Assembly: GCA_964034945.1 (NCBI GenBank)
Contig: OZ035960.1
Location: 72,183,445-72,247,444 of the forward strand
Origin: Chrysopilus asiliformis
Lineage: Eukaryota > Arthropoda > Insecta > Diptera > Rhagionidae
Reading direction: 5' to 3'
DNA length: 64,000 nt
Part shown: positions 31,360 through 41,952 of the stretch, piece after piece
Layout of the letters: each line of letters opens with the position of its first letter
How positions within the stretch are numbered: the first letter of the stretch is position 1
The notes under the pieces: model-generated
What the model was told of the DNA's origin: nothing
The model's input: the letters and a program-made list of their open reading frames with translations, nothing else
The model's database searches: none
Made by a program: the position numbers and the translations under genes

Positions 31360-31689
31360 GCTATACATAAAAAGGAGGGGTAGATATTAGTGAGCAAAAA
31401 TTTTCCCTGCGGGCTGACCTCTCTCATGGTGAAAACCGGATCCGAAACCCTTAAGCGCATAAAGAGGTTTCAAGAGAGGGAAAGGGGTTGCTATTAAACT
31501 GGATCCGACACCCTTGAGTAAGAGATATCAGAAGAAACGGGGATTGACATCAAAAAGAATCAGATCCCTTATTCTGTCAATAACTGTCCCTGTGTGCAAA
31601 GTTTGATCAAAATCGGCCGCGCCGTTTTTGCGTGATGCCGGAACAAACATTCAGTCAAACAGACAGAAATACCGACCGACATACAGACA
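31360..31689. other. Non-coding stretch with CAGA-type repeats
   Basis: No ORF of interest. From about 31655 it carries a CAGACAGA/CGACCGAC tract running into the next mini-me-like copy. Two GGATCCGA-type segments (about 31437 and 31500) hint at a diverged short tandem repeat. Confidence 0.45.
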
Positions 31690-32156
31690 GACGGACAAAC
31701 ATAAATTTTAAGCATAACAAAACCTATAATTGCCAGTCTGGCAATTATTAGAAACTTGTATAGTGATATTCCTATCAAAATTGGAACAGTTGTATCAAAA
31801 TTCCAGTTTGAAGTCAAACTTTCCAATAAGATTTTTTAAAATTTGTTCCAATAGGATTTTCATGTATGGGAGTTTTATTTAGAATCATATCCTAAATAAC
31901 TTTTGTTCTTGCACTTATTTGATAATATGAACAGTTTTTGAGATATTCGCAAAAAACATTTTCGTTCGTATGGGGGGTACCCCCCTAATAATCCATTTTT
32001 GCCCTTTAAAGAACTAAACCTTGCATTTTACGAAAAACGAATCTGCTCAAAATTTCAAGTCTCTAGCTCAATCCGTGCGCCCGCAATCCGCGCCACAGAC
32101 GGACATGCAAAAATCAATTTTGTTTATCATTCTAAACACACTGGTGTAATACATTT
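31690..32156 (-). mobile_element. mini-me-like copy, minus orientation
   Basis: Reverse-oriented copy of the family at 19629-20190 with the TTGCCAGATTGGCAATTATA-type end near 31720-31745 and TCTCTAGCTCAATCCGTGCG near 32060. The GTCY tract is nearly lost. It abuts the next copy head-to-head at 32157. Confidence 0.75.
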
Positions 32157-32313
32157 TTATACCCGTATGGTGAAACCAAAGGGTATATTAACTTTGCCTT
32201 ACCGTTTGTAACGCCAAGATCCCGTCATCACACATAAAAATGAATTACACCAGTGTGTTTAGAATGATAAAAATAATTAATTTCTGCATGTCCGTCCGTC
32301 TGTCTGTCTGTCC

Positions 32314-32351
<38 letters not shown>

Positions 32352-32848
32352 CCGTCTGTCCGTCTGTCTGTCTGTCTGTGGCGCGGATTGCGGGCGCACG
32401 GATTGAGCTAGAGACTTGAAATTTTGCGCAGATTCGTTTTTCGTAAAATGCGAGGCTAAGTTGGTTAATGGGCAAAAACGGACCATTAGGGGGGGTACCC
32501 CCCATACGAACGAAAACGGTTTTTGTGAATATCTCGAAAACGGTGCATCTTATCAAAAAAGTCCAAGAACAAAAGTTATTTAGGATATGATTCTAAATAA
32601 AACTCCCATACATCAAAATCCGATTGGAATAAATTTTAAAAAATCTTATTGGAAAGTTTGACTTCAAAGTGGAATTTTGGTACAACTGTCCGAATTTTGA
32701 TACGAATATCACCATACGGGTCTCCAATGATTGCCAGATTGGCAATTATAGCTTTTGTTATGTTTATGTGTGGTGACGGGGTCTTGGCGTTACAAACGGT
32801 AAGGCAAAGTTAATATACCCTTTGGTTTCACCATACGGGTATAAAAAT
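32157..32848 (+). mobile_element. mini-me-like element with short inverted ends
   Basis: Starts TTATACCCGTATGGTGAAACC, has a long GTCC/GTCT tract (32290-32380) and runs to a TTGCCAGATTGGCAATTATA segment near 32735. It then carries a 75-bp inverted copy of its own start (32772-32848). It is thus an asymmetric foldback, one arm long and one short. Non-coding. Confidence 0.8.
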
Positions 32849-33424
32849 GTCATTTTTGGCATCAGTATTATACGACCAAATACATCAATTTATGTCAATA
32901 TTTTTGAGAAAATCCAAAATTACAAAAATTGTCCCCTTTACAGTTTTAGATGGGTAAAAAGTAAAATGGACACATCTAAAGATAATTTTCTAAAAGTTAT
33001 TTCTTGCATTTGCATTATCCTTACAGGACCTTCCGTTTTGAATTTTGAAAATCTGAAAAAACCGGATTCGGGATCAGCGACCCCAAAAACCCCCGAGTGA
33101 TACTTTTCAGCCTCCTATTGAGCAGGATTCATGGCGAAAATCACGGTTTAAAAATACCAAACCCCCTTTAGCCCCCGTTCACCCACTTAGCGCTAAAATT
33201 TCGAAAAATCTCGATGGTGGGACATATTCTGAAAGTTTCAAGTCTCTATCTTCAGGGGTTTGGGCTGGGCGTCAGGTTAAACGATTTTATATATAGAGCA
33301 GATGGTTTTCACTTTTTACAATAAAGACTCAATTTCAACAAAAAAAAAAAATATTTTGCCACCGCTCAGAATTGAACTCGTACCTGGCGCGATGTAGTTT
33401 ACACTTATTCAGTAGTAAGAATAT
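32849..33424. repeat. Helentron-like fragment and tRNA-like remnant
   Basis: 33000-33310 repeats 19270-19580 with small deletions. 33350-33410 is a decayed tRNA-like segment (a B-box-like reverse complement near 33368) resembling the SINE modules. 32849-33000 shows nothing recognisable. Confidence 0.5.
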
Positions 33425-34067
33425 AAATTTTAAAGATAAATTAAGTAATAAAAAACTGCAGTCATTGGGGACTGCCAACAGAAATTAAAACAATAATATA
33501 TGTAAGGTAATAATTATATTGTCGTGTATTTATACCTATATATTTTTCAACCTGAAATTTCGAAAATATATGCTAATAAACAGTAAATTTTAAATAAAAG
33601 TCAATATGCATATTAAGGTTTGAATTCCTGAGCAGCACATGATTTTCTTATACAAAAAATGGCTAGATATTTAATTTTTTCTGTATAAGAATGCCACGTG
33701 CTGTTTAGAAATTTTCTGTGTAATTTTATTTTGCTGTATATTTTCTAAAAAAAATCGATTTTTTGTTGTATAACAAAGTCACGTGCTGTTCAGAAATTTT
33801 CTGTCTCATTTTATTTTACCGTATGATATTTTCCAAAAAAAAAAAATCGCTTTTTGTTGTATAACAAAGTCACGTGATGTTCAGAAATTTTCTATCTCAT
33901 TTTATTTTACCGTATATTTTCCAAAAAAAAATCGATTTTTTGTTGTATAACAAAGTCACGTGCTATTCAGAAATTTTCTCGCTAATTTTATTTTGCTCGG
34001 TACTGTCTTCCAAAAAAAATCGATTTTTCCTGTATAAAAAAATCAAATGAAAGCAAATCAGCATTCT
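33425..34067. repeat. Dispersed repeat module, uninterrupted copy
   Basis: Close copy of 20784-21326 with about five ~80-bp units around CACGTGCTGTTCAGAAATTT (33690-34010). Unlike that copy it runs without a break into the SINE-like module at 34068. It therefore provides empty target sites for the MITE and the hAT-like element. Confidence 0.8.
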
Positions 34068-34668
34068 TAAGCTGTTAAATTAGCATGTCGGTGACGCGAA
34101 CTCATGAGATTTTACCCATCCAAAAATCGCCCAACGCGCCTAAAGAAGTATAATATAAATAAAATAAATAATTTAAGGTCAAAAAAAAATTAAAAAAAAA
34201 CATTTTGCCACCACTCGGAATCGAACCCGCACATCTGGCGCATTGTAGTCTAACACTTATTCAGGAGTAAAAATGTAAACTTAAAGATAAATTAAGTAAT
34301 AAAATATTAAAAAAAGTAAATAAATCAACAAAAAAAAATTTGAAAAGAAAAAAAAAGAATTTTGTCACCGATAGGAATCGAACCCGGTGCCTGGCGCATG
34401 GTAGTCCAACTTCTAACTCACTGCACTGATCAGACAGTATGGAACGCCGTGTTAACATTGAAGACTTAGTTAGCGGCATATTTATAATTTTGAAAGGCAA
34501 ATCACTAATAAAGTATTATTAAAAATTGAAAAAAAAGTAAAACGGACATATCTACAGCTATAGAGCTTTCATTTAAAAAAAGAATCATCAAAATCGGTTC
34601 AATAGGAACTGCAGGAGCTCTGTCGAAAGAAATCCATTCAAAATCGCTTTGCCTTTTAAATATATAGA
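34068..34668 (-). repeat. tRNA-like SINE module, copy 3
   Basis: The most complete copy, with two minus-strand B boxes (reverse complements of 34218-34228 and 34374-34384) separated by an AT-rich linker. It ends in TTAAATATATAGA. The target sites used by two insertions in copy 2 are intact here (34063-34080 and 34108-34115). Confidence 0.65.
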
Positions 34669-34734
34669 TTAGCATGCAATCTAATTAAGAAATATCTTAT
34701 CATAACCTATTATTATATTATACTTGTACGAAAA

Positions 34735-34825
34735 AATTATCGAAGAACAGTAGCGTAAAATTAAATTTACCTCAATGACCTTCATTGAGGTAAATTTAAT
34801 TTTACGCTACTGTTCTTCGATAATT
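34735..34825. repeat. Perfect palindrome at the break of a gag gene
   Basis: Two 44-bp arms (34735-34778 and 34782-34825) with a 3-nt centre, CCT. The right arm is gag sequence of BEL element 2, and the left arm is its inverted copy. The turn-around creates the stop codon of the truncated gag. Confidence 0.9.
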
Positions 34826-35714
34826 CTTCGATTAATTTTGGCAAATTGTCAAGTCCGCTCGCTTGTTGTTCCCATAAATGAAGAGTATGGGTTGGTAGTT
34901 TCTGGGTAAGAAGATAAATTAGGATGGGGTCCCAAGAGGTTTTTTCAATCTTCATGTTTTTTAACAGCTGTAGACTTTCATTTGTGGTGTTGACTAATTT
35001 TTTGATAGTTTCTGCTCTCTCGGACTTTTCCATTTGTTGTTCGAAAAGTTTTTTCAATTGAGTGTTGACAAGGATCCGCTTGTTGCTGTATCGCTTGATC
35101 AGTGTTTCCCACGCAGAAATATAGTTGTCGTTAGTGGTTTCGAATTGATATAACAATGATTCGGCTTCTCCAGTGAGACTAGTTTTTAAATAATGGAATT
35201 TTTGTACATCGTGTAGTTTAGGGTTGTTATGTATCAATGATACAAACAAATCGTGGAATGTGGTCCAGGATTGATAATCTCCATTAAATTTTGGTAAATG
35301 TATTGGTGGGAGACGGAATTCATTATGAATGGAATGAGTTAATGGTTGATTAAGCGATCCACTAGTTGTTTCTGTGTCTATAGTGGCCGATGCAACTGCT
35401 TTCCGTTCCTTTTGAAGTTCTCCTAGATAATCTAGGTATATGTTCTCGGTGGATGTGAAGACATCTTTAGAGAAATAACTATTTTTACTGTCTGCCTGTC
35501 CTGAGAGTTGTATGATGCTTTGGTGATTTTGTAGAAATTCCTCCCAGTACATTCCAACGATTTGATTCTTTTTCTTGTAATAGTCCTCTGCTGCTTTTCG
35601 TGATGGACTGTCTTTTCCAAAATTCCTTTTGCATTTAGATATTTCTTCTCTTAAGAAATTTTGTTTTGCAATTAAGGAGAGAATGTGCATTGGTGTTTCT
35701 CCTGGTTCCGACAT
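34782..35714 (-). pseudogene. BEL/Pao element 2 gag, copy B (truncated)
   Basis: 310 residues from MSEPGETPMHILSLIAKQ. The core has LPPIHLPKFNGDYQSWTTFH and VQKFHYLKTSLTGEAESLL, the conserved BEL gag domain (DUF1759), then WETLIKRYSNKRILV. Gag packages element RNA. The frame runs into a palindromic breakpoint at 34782 before the zinc knuckles, so the C-terminus and all of pol are missing. It starts 52 nt after the PBS. Copy C at 41953 is nearly identical, with a few substitutions. Confidence 0.9.
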
Positions 35715-35765
35715 TTTAAGTTTGAGATTGATCAGTTAATAGATAGTAAACATGACTGTTTCAAA

Positions 35766-35782
35766 TCCGGCTCGAAGGACCA
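35766..35782 (-). other. Primer-binding site of BEL/Pao element 2, copy B
   Basis: TGGTCCTTCGAGCCGGA on the minus strand, one base after the LTR end. Identical to the PBS of BEL/Pao element 1, so both use the same tRNA primer although their LTRs are unrelated. Confidence 0.9.
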
Positions 35783-36034
35783 ATGTTCGGGCTCAGGCCG
35801 TTTTGCGACGGTTTCTAGCTCGAAATAAATGAGGAGGTGCCGGGTCAAATGAAAACAGTTCTAATTTACTTATTCTAATTAACTTTATTATAATGATTCC
35901 AAAATACTTTACAATAATTCAATAGTTTTTCTAATTATGTCTCCGTAGTTGCCTTGTGTTGGTGTTTTCTTGTCTGCTCTATTGCTGGACCTTCTGTCTT
36001 CGGTAGTCGTTGATTGTAGTTGCTTGTAGTGTAG

Positions 36035-36893
36035 CTTCTTCCTGATTGCAGCGTAGCTTCTTCTTGATTGCAGCGTAGCTTCTTCGTGATTGCAACATAT
36101 CGGTTGCCTGATTGCAGCGTATCTTCTGCCTGATTGCAGCGTAGCTTCTGCCTGATTGCAACGTAGCTGTTGCCTGATTGCAGCGTATCTTCTGCCTGAT
36201 TGCAGCGTAGCTTCTGCCTGATTGCAACGTAGCTGTTGCCTGATTGCAGTGTATCTTCTGCCTAGTTGCAACGTATCTGTTGCCTGATTGCAGCGTAGCT
36301 TCTGCCTGATTGCAACGTAGCTGTTGCCTGATTGCAGCGTATCTTCTGCCTGATTGCAGCGTAGCTTCTGCCTGATTGCAACGTAGCTGTTGCCTGATTG
36401 CAGCGTATCTTCTACCTGATTGCAGCGTAGCTTCTGCCTGATTGCAGCGTATCTTCTGCCTGATTGCAACGTATCTGTTGCCTGATTGCAGCGTATCCTC
36501 TGCCTGGTTGCAACGTATTTGTTGCCTTGATTGCAGCGTAACTTCTGCCTGATTGCAACGTATCTGTTGCCTTGATTGCAGCGTAACTTCTGCCTGATTG
36601 CAACGTATCTGTTGCCTGATTGCAGTGTATCTTCTGCCTAGTTGCAACGTATCTGTTGCCTGATTGCAGCGTAGCTTCTGCCTGATTGCAGTGTATCTTC
36701 TGCCTGATTGCAACGTATCTGTTGCCTGATTGCAGCGTATCTGTTGCCTGATTGCAGCGTATCCTCTGCCTGGTTGCAACGTATTTGTTGCCTTGATTGC
36801 AGCGTATCTTCTGCCTGATTGCAACGTATCTGTTGCCTGATTGCAGCGTATCCTCTGCCTGGTTGCAACGGATCTGTTGCCTGATTGACTTCT
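36035..36893 (-). repeat. 22-bp minisatellite in LTR copy B
   Basis: About 39 units of 22 bp in two main variants (CAGATACGTTGCAATCAGGC and AGAAGATACGCTGCAATCAG types). Because 22 is not a multiple of three and the units lack stops in all frames, long repetitive open frames appear. I regard these as non-coding. Confidence 0.9.
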
Positions 36894-36999
36894 TGAGTTT
36901 CTTCCTAAATGGGATAGGAGTTAGGATTCGTTAGTTCGTTAACGATGTGATTGGATCGAGAGATGAAACCGAAGTGATTTGCTTCGAGCGGAGCTGTGT

Positions 37000-37007
37000 C
37001 TTTTATA
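37000..37007 (-). promoter_or_regulatory. TATA box of LTR copy B
   Basis: TATAAAAG on the minus strand in the U3 part of the LTR, conserved at 40637-40644 and 9425-9432. Transcription would start about 30 nt downstream, ahead of the minisatellite. Confidence 0.75.
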
Positions 37008-37589
37008 CTCGCTGAAGTAGCGGAATTTCCAATCTACGATAAAGTAGTGGAGGGGATGTCCCTTTTCTAGAGGATAAACTTATACACAATTTTGGTATTA
37101 TCGTGATAAGCTCTTTGTACTTTATTCATGGGACCTTATAGTGGTACTCTAATTGTCATCTAGGGAATGTGGTCTTTAGTGTAATGTTTTACATTTCCTA
37201 GCTGAAGATGTCAAGTGTCAGTTTTTGTTTTGATGTGAAAAGTGAGTATGTAGTTTTGGTGTTTTAGGTTCGACGGGGGGATTTGAGGTGGACCGAGAGG
37301 CAGCAGTGGGTGGCAGAAATGGGTGGCAGACATGGGAGGCAAGGTAAGGTCAAGGCAGCTTGCTCCCACTTGGGCGACTGCCCTAATAATGATGATTATT
37401 TACTGTCTTCTTTTCGTTTTATAGGTAAATGGTGGAGCACCCTTTGCCCCGAGAGGGTGTTCCACTTGATTTTACTTCGGGAACTTGTCTTTATGAAGAT
37501 GATTTGAGGTAAGTATATTGGGTTTTATGCTTATTATTGTTTCATTTTTATTTTGTTTTTTTCAGGTAAAATGGAGTTGATGGTGAACA

Positions 37590-37879
37590 GATACTGTTAT
37601 TTTTTCTGTTACATTATTTACGATTTTTATACCCGTATGGTGAAACCAAAGGTATACTAACTTTGCCTTACCGCTTGTAACGCCAAGATCCCGTCATCGC
37701 ACACAAAAATGAATTACACCAGTGTGTTAAGAATGATGAAAAAAGTTGAATTTAGCATGTCCGTCCATCTGTCCGTCCGTCTGTCTGTCCGTCTGTCTGT
37801 CTGTCCGTCTGTTTGTCGGTCCGTCTGTCTGTCTGTCTGTCCGTCTGTCTGTCTGTGGTGCGGATTGCGGGCGCACGGG
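37590..37879 (+). repeat. H1-upstream remnant and mini-me-like end
   Basis: 37590-37630 matches H1 upstream DNA. From 37630 the TATACCCGTATGGTGAAACC start and a long GTCC/GTCT tract (37757-37856) of the mini-me-like family follow. It runs into the H1 fragment at 37880. Inverted duplicate of 8574-8842. Confidence 0.8.
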
Positions 37880-38044
37880 GTGCCAATTTATCTGAATCAA
37901 CTTTATAATTGACAGCCAAATATTTCTTTATAGCTGACAATGAAGAACCACCACGCTCTTTCAAATTTTTGATGGCACTATTTACCATGTCAGACGTTGG
38001 TGGATGATTTGGTTTAGCTTTTGGAGTCTTCTTTGCTCCACCAC
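37880..38044 (-). pseudogene. H1 globular-domain fragment, inverted duplicate
   Basis: Same 165-bp H1 piece as 8409-8573, with the same two breakpoints, in minus orientation. Residues roughly 26-81 are readable. The frame stays open into the GTCY tract. Non-functional as a histone. Confidence 0.9.
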
Positions 38045-39935
38045 AAAATTATCCGTTTTTCAGTTCCAAATACAATATGTTCTCCTTCCATACCATAATC
38101 ACATACAAAATGCAAGTTTCAATTTTTCCGATATTCCCGCTTTTCTCCAACATTTTTCTCGACTTTTCCAACAAAACGAAAAAGGAATCGGGATTTTTGA
38201 ATTGGAATTACTGAAAGTGTAAACCAGAAAACCGCTGCCACCAGCAACCCCTGAAAGTATGCAATTTCGGTTTTTCAATATTTTCCGACTTTTCCGGTGG
38301 AAATTTCCAATTTTCCGCTCCGTAGTGTTTTTACCTGGTTATCGGTACCACCACACAAAACCATATTCGTTTTTAGTACACGCCGTGTATCATAGATGGC
38401 GCTGTATGTGGAAAATGAGTTTCCCGCATTTCCATGGAGATTTTCCGAAATTTTCTTGGGTATTCTTCTTGCTTGGCCGAAGACCAGTCCGAATTGGTGC
38501 GTATCATCGAAATCTGTGCAGCCGTTCTTGAGTTATAAGCGTAGTAAATAACGTCATTTTTTTATATATATACTAGCAGACCCTTCGTTGGCAGCTAAAA
38601 TTTTTTTGTATAAATTTTAGAATGCCAAAAAACCATAAATAACTTAAAAAGTTTTGGGAAGAAATGTTATCCTTACAGAACCTTCCGTTTCGAATTTTGA
38701 AAATCTAATACCGGATTCGTGATCAGCGACCCCAAGAACCCTATAGTGCCAATTTTTCCGGGGAAAAATGGGAAAAAGGATATTTTCATTATCCTTACAG
38801 GACCTTCCGTTTCGAATTTTGAAAATCTAATACCGCATTCGTGATCAGCGACCCCAAAAACCCTATAGTGCCCATTTTTTCATGGAAAAATGGGAAAAAT
38901 GATATTTTCATTATCCTTACAGGACCTGCCGTTTCGAATTTTAAAAATCTACATAGCTAAAAACCTGCTCCTGGCAACACAGATCATTTTGCAAAAAACC
39001 GCGTAAAAATCGGTCCAGTAGTTTTTGAGTTTTGTAATCTCAAACGGACAGACAGACATACAAACATCAATTTTTATATATATAGATAGAAAAAGGCACT
39101 AAAAGGTAAAAGTAATTATGCTTTTTAAAAGCTTTTATTTAGCTTGCCTTCGTGTCTGTTTGTCTGTCTGTCTGTTTGTCTGTCAGATCAAATCTTGCAA
39201 CCCAATTTTGACCCACTTCCACTTGTCCGATTGACTTGAAATTGTGCACACTTATATAAGTCCGATGACAATACAATATTTTCACTACTTCGTCCTTGTA
39301 AGGATAACGGAAGGTCCTGTAAGGATAACGTGATTATCCTTTTCTCCAAATTTTACGGAAAAATATCTATTTTGGGGGTTTTTGAGGTCGCTGAATCCGA
39401 ATCTGTCATTAAAAAGTCTGTAAGGATAACGGAAGGTCCTGTAAGGATAACGTGATTATCCTTTTCTCCAAATTTTCCGGAAAAAAATCTATTCTGGGGG
39501 TTTTTGAGGCCGCTGAATCCGAATCTGTCATTAAAAAGTCAGAAAGGATAACGGAAGGTCCTGTAAGGATAACGTGATTATCCTTTTCTCCAAATTTTAC
39601 GGAAAAAAATCTATTCTGGGGGTTTTTGAGGTGGCTGAATCCGAATCTGTCATTAAAAAGTCTGTAAGGATAACGTGATTATCTTTTCTCCAAATTTTCC
39701 GGAAAAAAATCTATTCTGGGGTTTTTGGGGTCGCTGAATCCGAATCTGTCATTAAAAAGTCTGTAAGGATAACGGAAGGTCCTGTAAGGATAACGTGATT
39801 ATCCTTTTCTCCAAATTTTCCGGAAAAAATCTATTCTGGGGGTTTTTGGGGTCGCTGAATACGATTCTCAAGTTAAAAAGCCTGTAAGGACATCTCAAAT
39901 GTATATTCGAAGACTAAAAAGAACAAAATATTGTG
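38045..39935. repeat. Duplicate of the 6370-8408 block
   Basis: 38045-38560 repeats 7881-8408 in inverted form. 38560-39090 and 39090-39920 repeat the two Helentron-like segments with about two and four and a half tandem ~122-bp units. The block ends at 39930 in the mini-me-like terminus. No gene. Confidence 0.8.
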
Positions 39936-40047
39936 TGCGATGACGGGATCTTGGCGTTACAAGCGGTAAGGCAAAGTTAGTATACCTTTGGTTTCACCAT
40001 ACGGGTATAAAAATCGTAAATAATGTAACAGAAAAAATAACAGTATC
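39936..40047 (-). repeat. mini-me-like terminus and H1-upstream remnant
   Basis: Ends CCATACGGGTATA at about 40010, followed by AAAATCGTAAATAATG, which is H1-upstream sequence, up to the LTR start at 40048. The same junction occurs at 8811 and 37590-37640. Confidence 0.75.
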
Positions 40048-40636
40048 TGTTCAGGCCCACCATCAACTCCATTTCACCTGAAAAAGAACAAAATAAAAAT
40101 GAAACAATAATAAGCATATAACCCAATATACTTACCTCAAATCATCTTCATAAAGACAAGTTCCCGAAGTAAAATCAAGTGGAACACCCTCTCGGGGCAA
40201 AGGGTGCTTCACCATTTACCTATAAAACGAAAAGAAGACAGTAAATAATCATCATTATTAGGGCAGTTGCCCAAGTGGGAGCAAGCTGCCTTGACCTTAC
40301 CTTGCCTCCCATGTCTGCCACCCATTTCTGCCACCCACTGCTGCCTCTCGGTCCACCTCAAATCCCCTCGTCGAACCTAAAACACCAAAACTACACACTC
40401 ACTTTTCACATCAAAACAAAAACTGACACTTGACATCTTCAGCTAGGAAATGTAAAACATTACACTAAAGACCACATTCCCTAGATGACAATTAGAGTAC
40501 CACTATAAGGTCCCATGAATAAAGTACAAAGAGCTTATCACGATAATACCAAAATTGTGTATAAGTTTATCCTCTAGAAAAGGGACATCCCCTCCACTAC
40601 TTTATCGTAGATTGGAAATTCCGCTACTTCAGCGAG

Positions 40637-40644
40637 TATAAAAG
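40637..40644 (+). promoter_or_regulatory. TATA box of LTR copy C
   Basis: TATAAAAG in U3 preceded by CTTCAGCGAG. It is conserved in all three LTR copies and is the best candidate core promoter of element 2. Confidence 0.75.
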
Positions 40645-40755
40645 ACACAGCTCCGCTCGAAGCAAATCACTTCGGTTTCATCTCTCGATCCAATCACATC
40701 GTTAACGAACTAACGAATCCTAACTCCTATCCCATTTAGGAAGAAACTCAAGAAG

Positions 40756-41640
40756 TCAATCAGGCAACAGATCCGTTGCAACCAGGCAGAGGATACGCTG
40801 CAATCAGGCAACAGATACGTTGCAACCAGGCAGAGGATACGCTGCAATCAGGCAACAGATACGTTGCAACTAGGCAGAAGATACACTGCAATCAGGCAAC
40901 AGATACGTTGCAATCAGGCAGAAGTTACGCTGCAATCAAGGCAACAAATACGTTGCAACCAGGCAGAGGATACGCTGCAATCAGGCAACAGATACGTTGC
41001 AATCAGGCAGAAGATACGCTGCAATCAGGCAGAAGCTACGCTGCAATCAGGCAACAGATACGTTGCAACTAGGCAGAAGATACACTGCAATCAGGCAACA
41101 GATACGTTGCAATCAGGCAGAAGTTACGCTGCAATCAAGGCAACAGATACGTTGCAACCAGGCAGAAGATACGCTGCAATCAAGGCAACAGATGCGTTGC
41201 AAGCAGGCAGAGAATACGCTGCAATCAGGCAACAGATACGTTGGAATCGGGCAGAAGATACGCTGCAATCAGGCAGAAGCTACGCTGCAATCAGGCAACA
41301 GATACGTTGCAATCAGGCAGAAGATACACTGCAATCAGGCAACAGATACGTTGCAATCAGGCATAAGTTACGCTGCAATCAGGCAGAAGATACGCTGCAA
41401 TCAGGCAACAGATACGTTGCAATCAGGCAGAAGCTACGCTGCAATCAGGCAACAGATGCGTTGCAACTAGGCAGAAGATACACTGCAATCAGGCAACAGC
41501 TACGTTGCAATCAGGCAGAAGCTACGCTGCAATCAGGCAGAAGATACGCTGCAATCAGGCAACCGATACGTTGCAATCACGAAGAAGCAACGCTGCAGTC
41601 AAGAAGAAGCTACGCTGCAATCAGGAAGAAGCTACACTAC
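40756..41640 (+). repeat. 22-bp minisatellite in LTR copy C
   Basis: About 40 units. The order of variant units differs from copy B, indicating unit turnover after duplication. A 294-codon open frame crosses it but consists of the iterated peptide produced by the repeat. Confidence 0.9.
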
Positions 41641-41884
41641 AAGCAACTACAATCAACGACTACCGAAGACAGAAGGTCCAGCAATAGAGCAGACAAGAAA
41701 ACACCAACACAAGGCAACTACGGAGACATAATTAGAAAAGTCTATTGAATTATTGTAAAGTATTTTGGAATCATTATAATAAAGTTAATTAGAATAAGTA
41801 AATTGGAACTGTTTTCATTTGACCCGGCACCTCCTCATTTATTTCGAGCTAGAAACCGTCGCAAAACGGCCTGAGCCCGAACAT

Positions 41885-41901
41885 TGCTCCTTCGAGCCGG
41901 A
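41885..41901 (+). other. Primer-binding site of BEL/Pao element 2, copy C
   Basis: TGCTCCTTCGAGCCGGA, differing by one base (third position) from the PBS in copy B, one base after the LTR. The change hits the pairing with the tRNA CCA end. Confidence 0.85.
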
Positions 41902-41952
41902 TTTGAAACAGTCATGTTTACTATCTATTAACTGATCAATTTCAAACTTAAA

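Larger units (their letters stand above)
35784..37589 (-). mobile_element. 5' LTR of BEL/Pao element 2, copy B
   Basis: About 1.8 kb, starting TGTTC (37589) and ending GAACA (35784) on the minus strand. It contains a TATA box (37000-37007), a 22-bp minisatellite (36035-36893) and an AATAAAG poly(A) signal-like sequence near its 3' end. The length is very large for a BEL LTR, mostly because of the minisatellite. It is flanked at 37590 by H1-upstream-like sequence. Confidence 0.8.
40048..41883 (+). mobile_element. 5' LTR of BEL/Pao element 2, copy C
   Basis: 1836-bp LTR, TGTTC at the start and GAACA at the end. It has the TATA box at 40637-40644, the minisatellite at 40756-41640 and AATAAAG at about 41779. 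It is followed by a PBS and gag. The outer flank is the same H1-upstream sequence as in copies A and B, so all three LTR copies share one ancestral insertion that was later duplicated and inverted. Confidence 0.82.

Noticed and set aside
36035..36893. Long open frames through the 22-bp minisatellites (also 40756-41640 and 9564-9890)
   Set aside because: A stop-free 22-bp unit gives open frames in all phases with the same iterated peptide. Nothing indicates selection on coding, and the array lies in an LTR.
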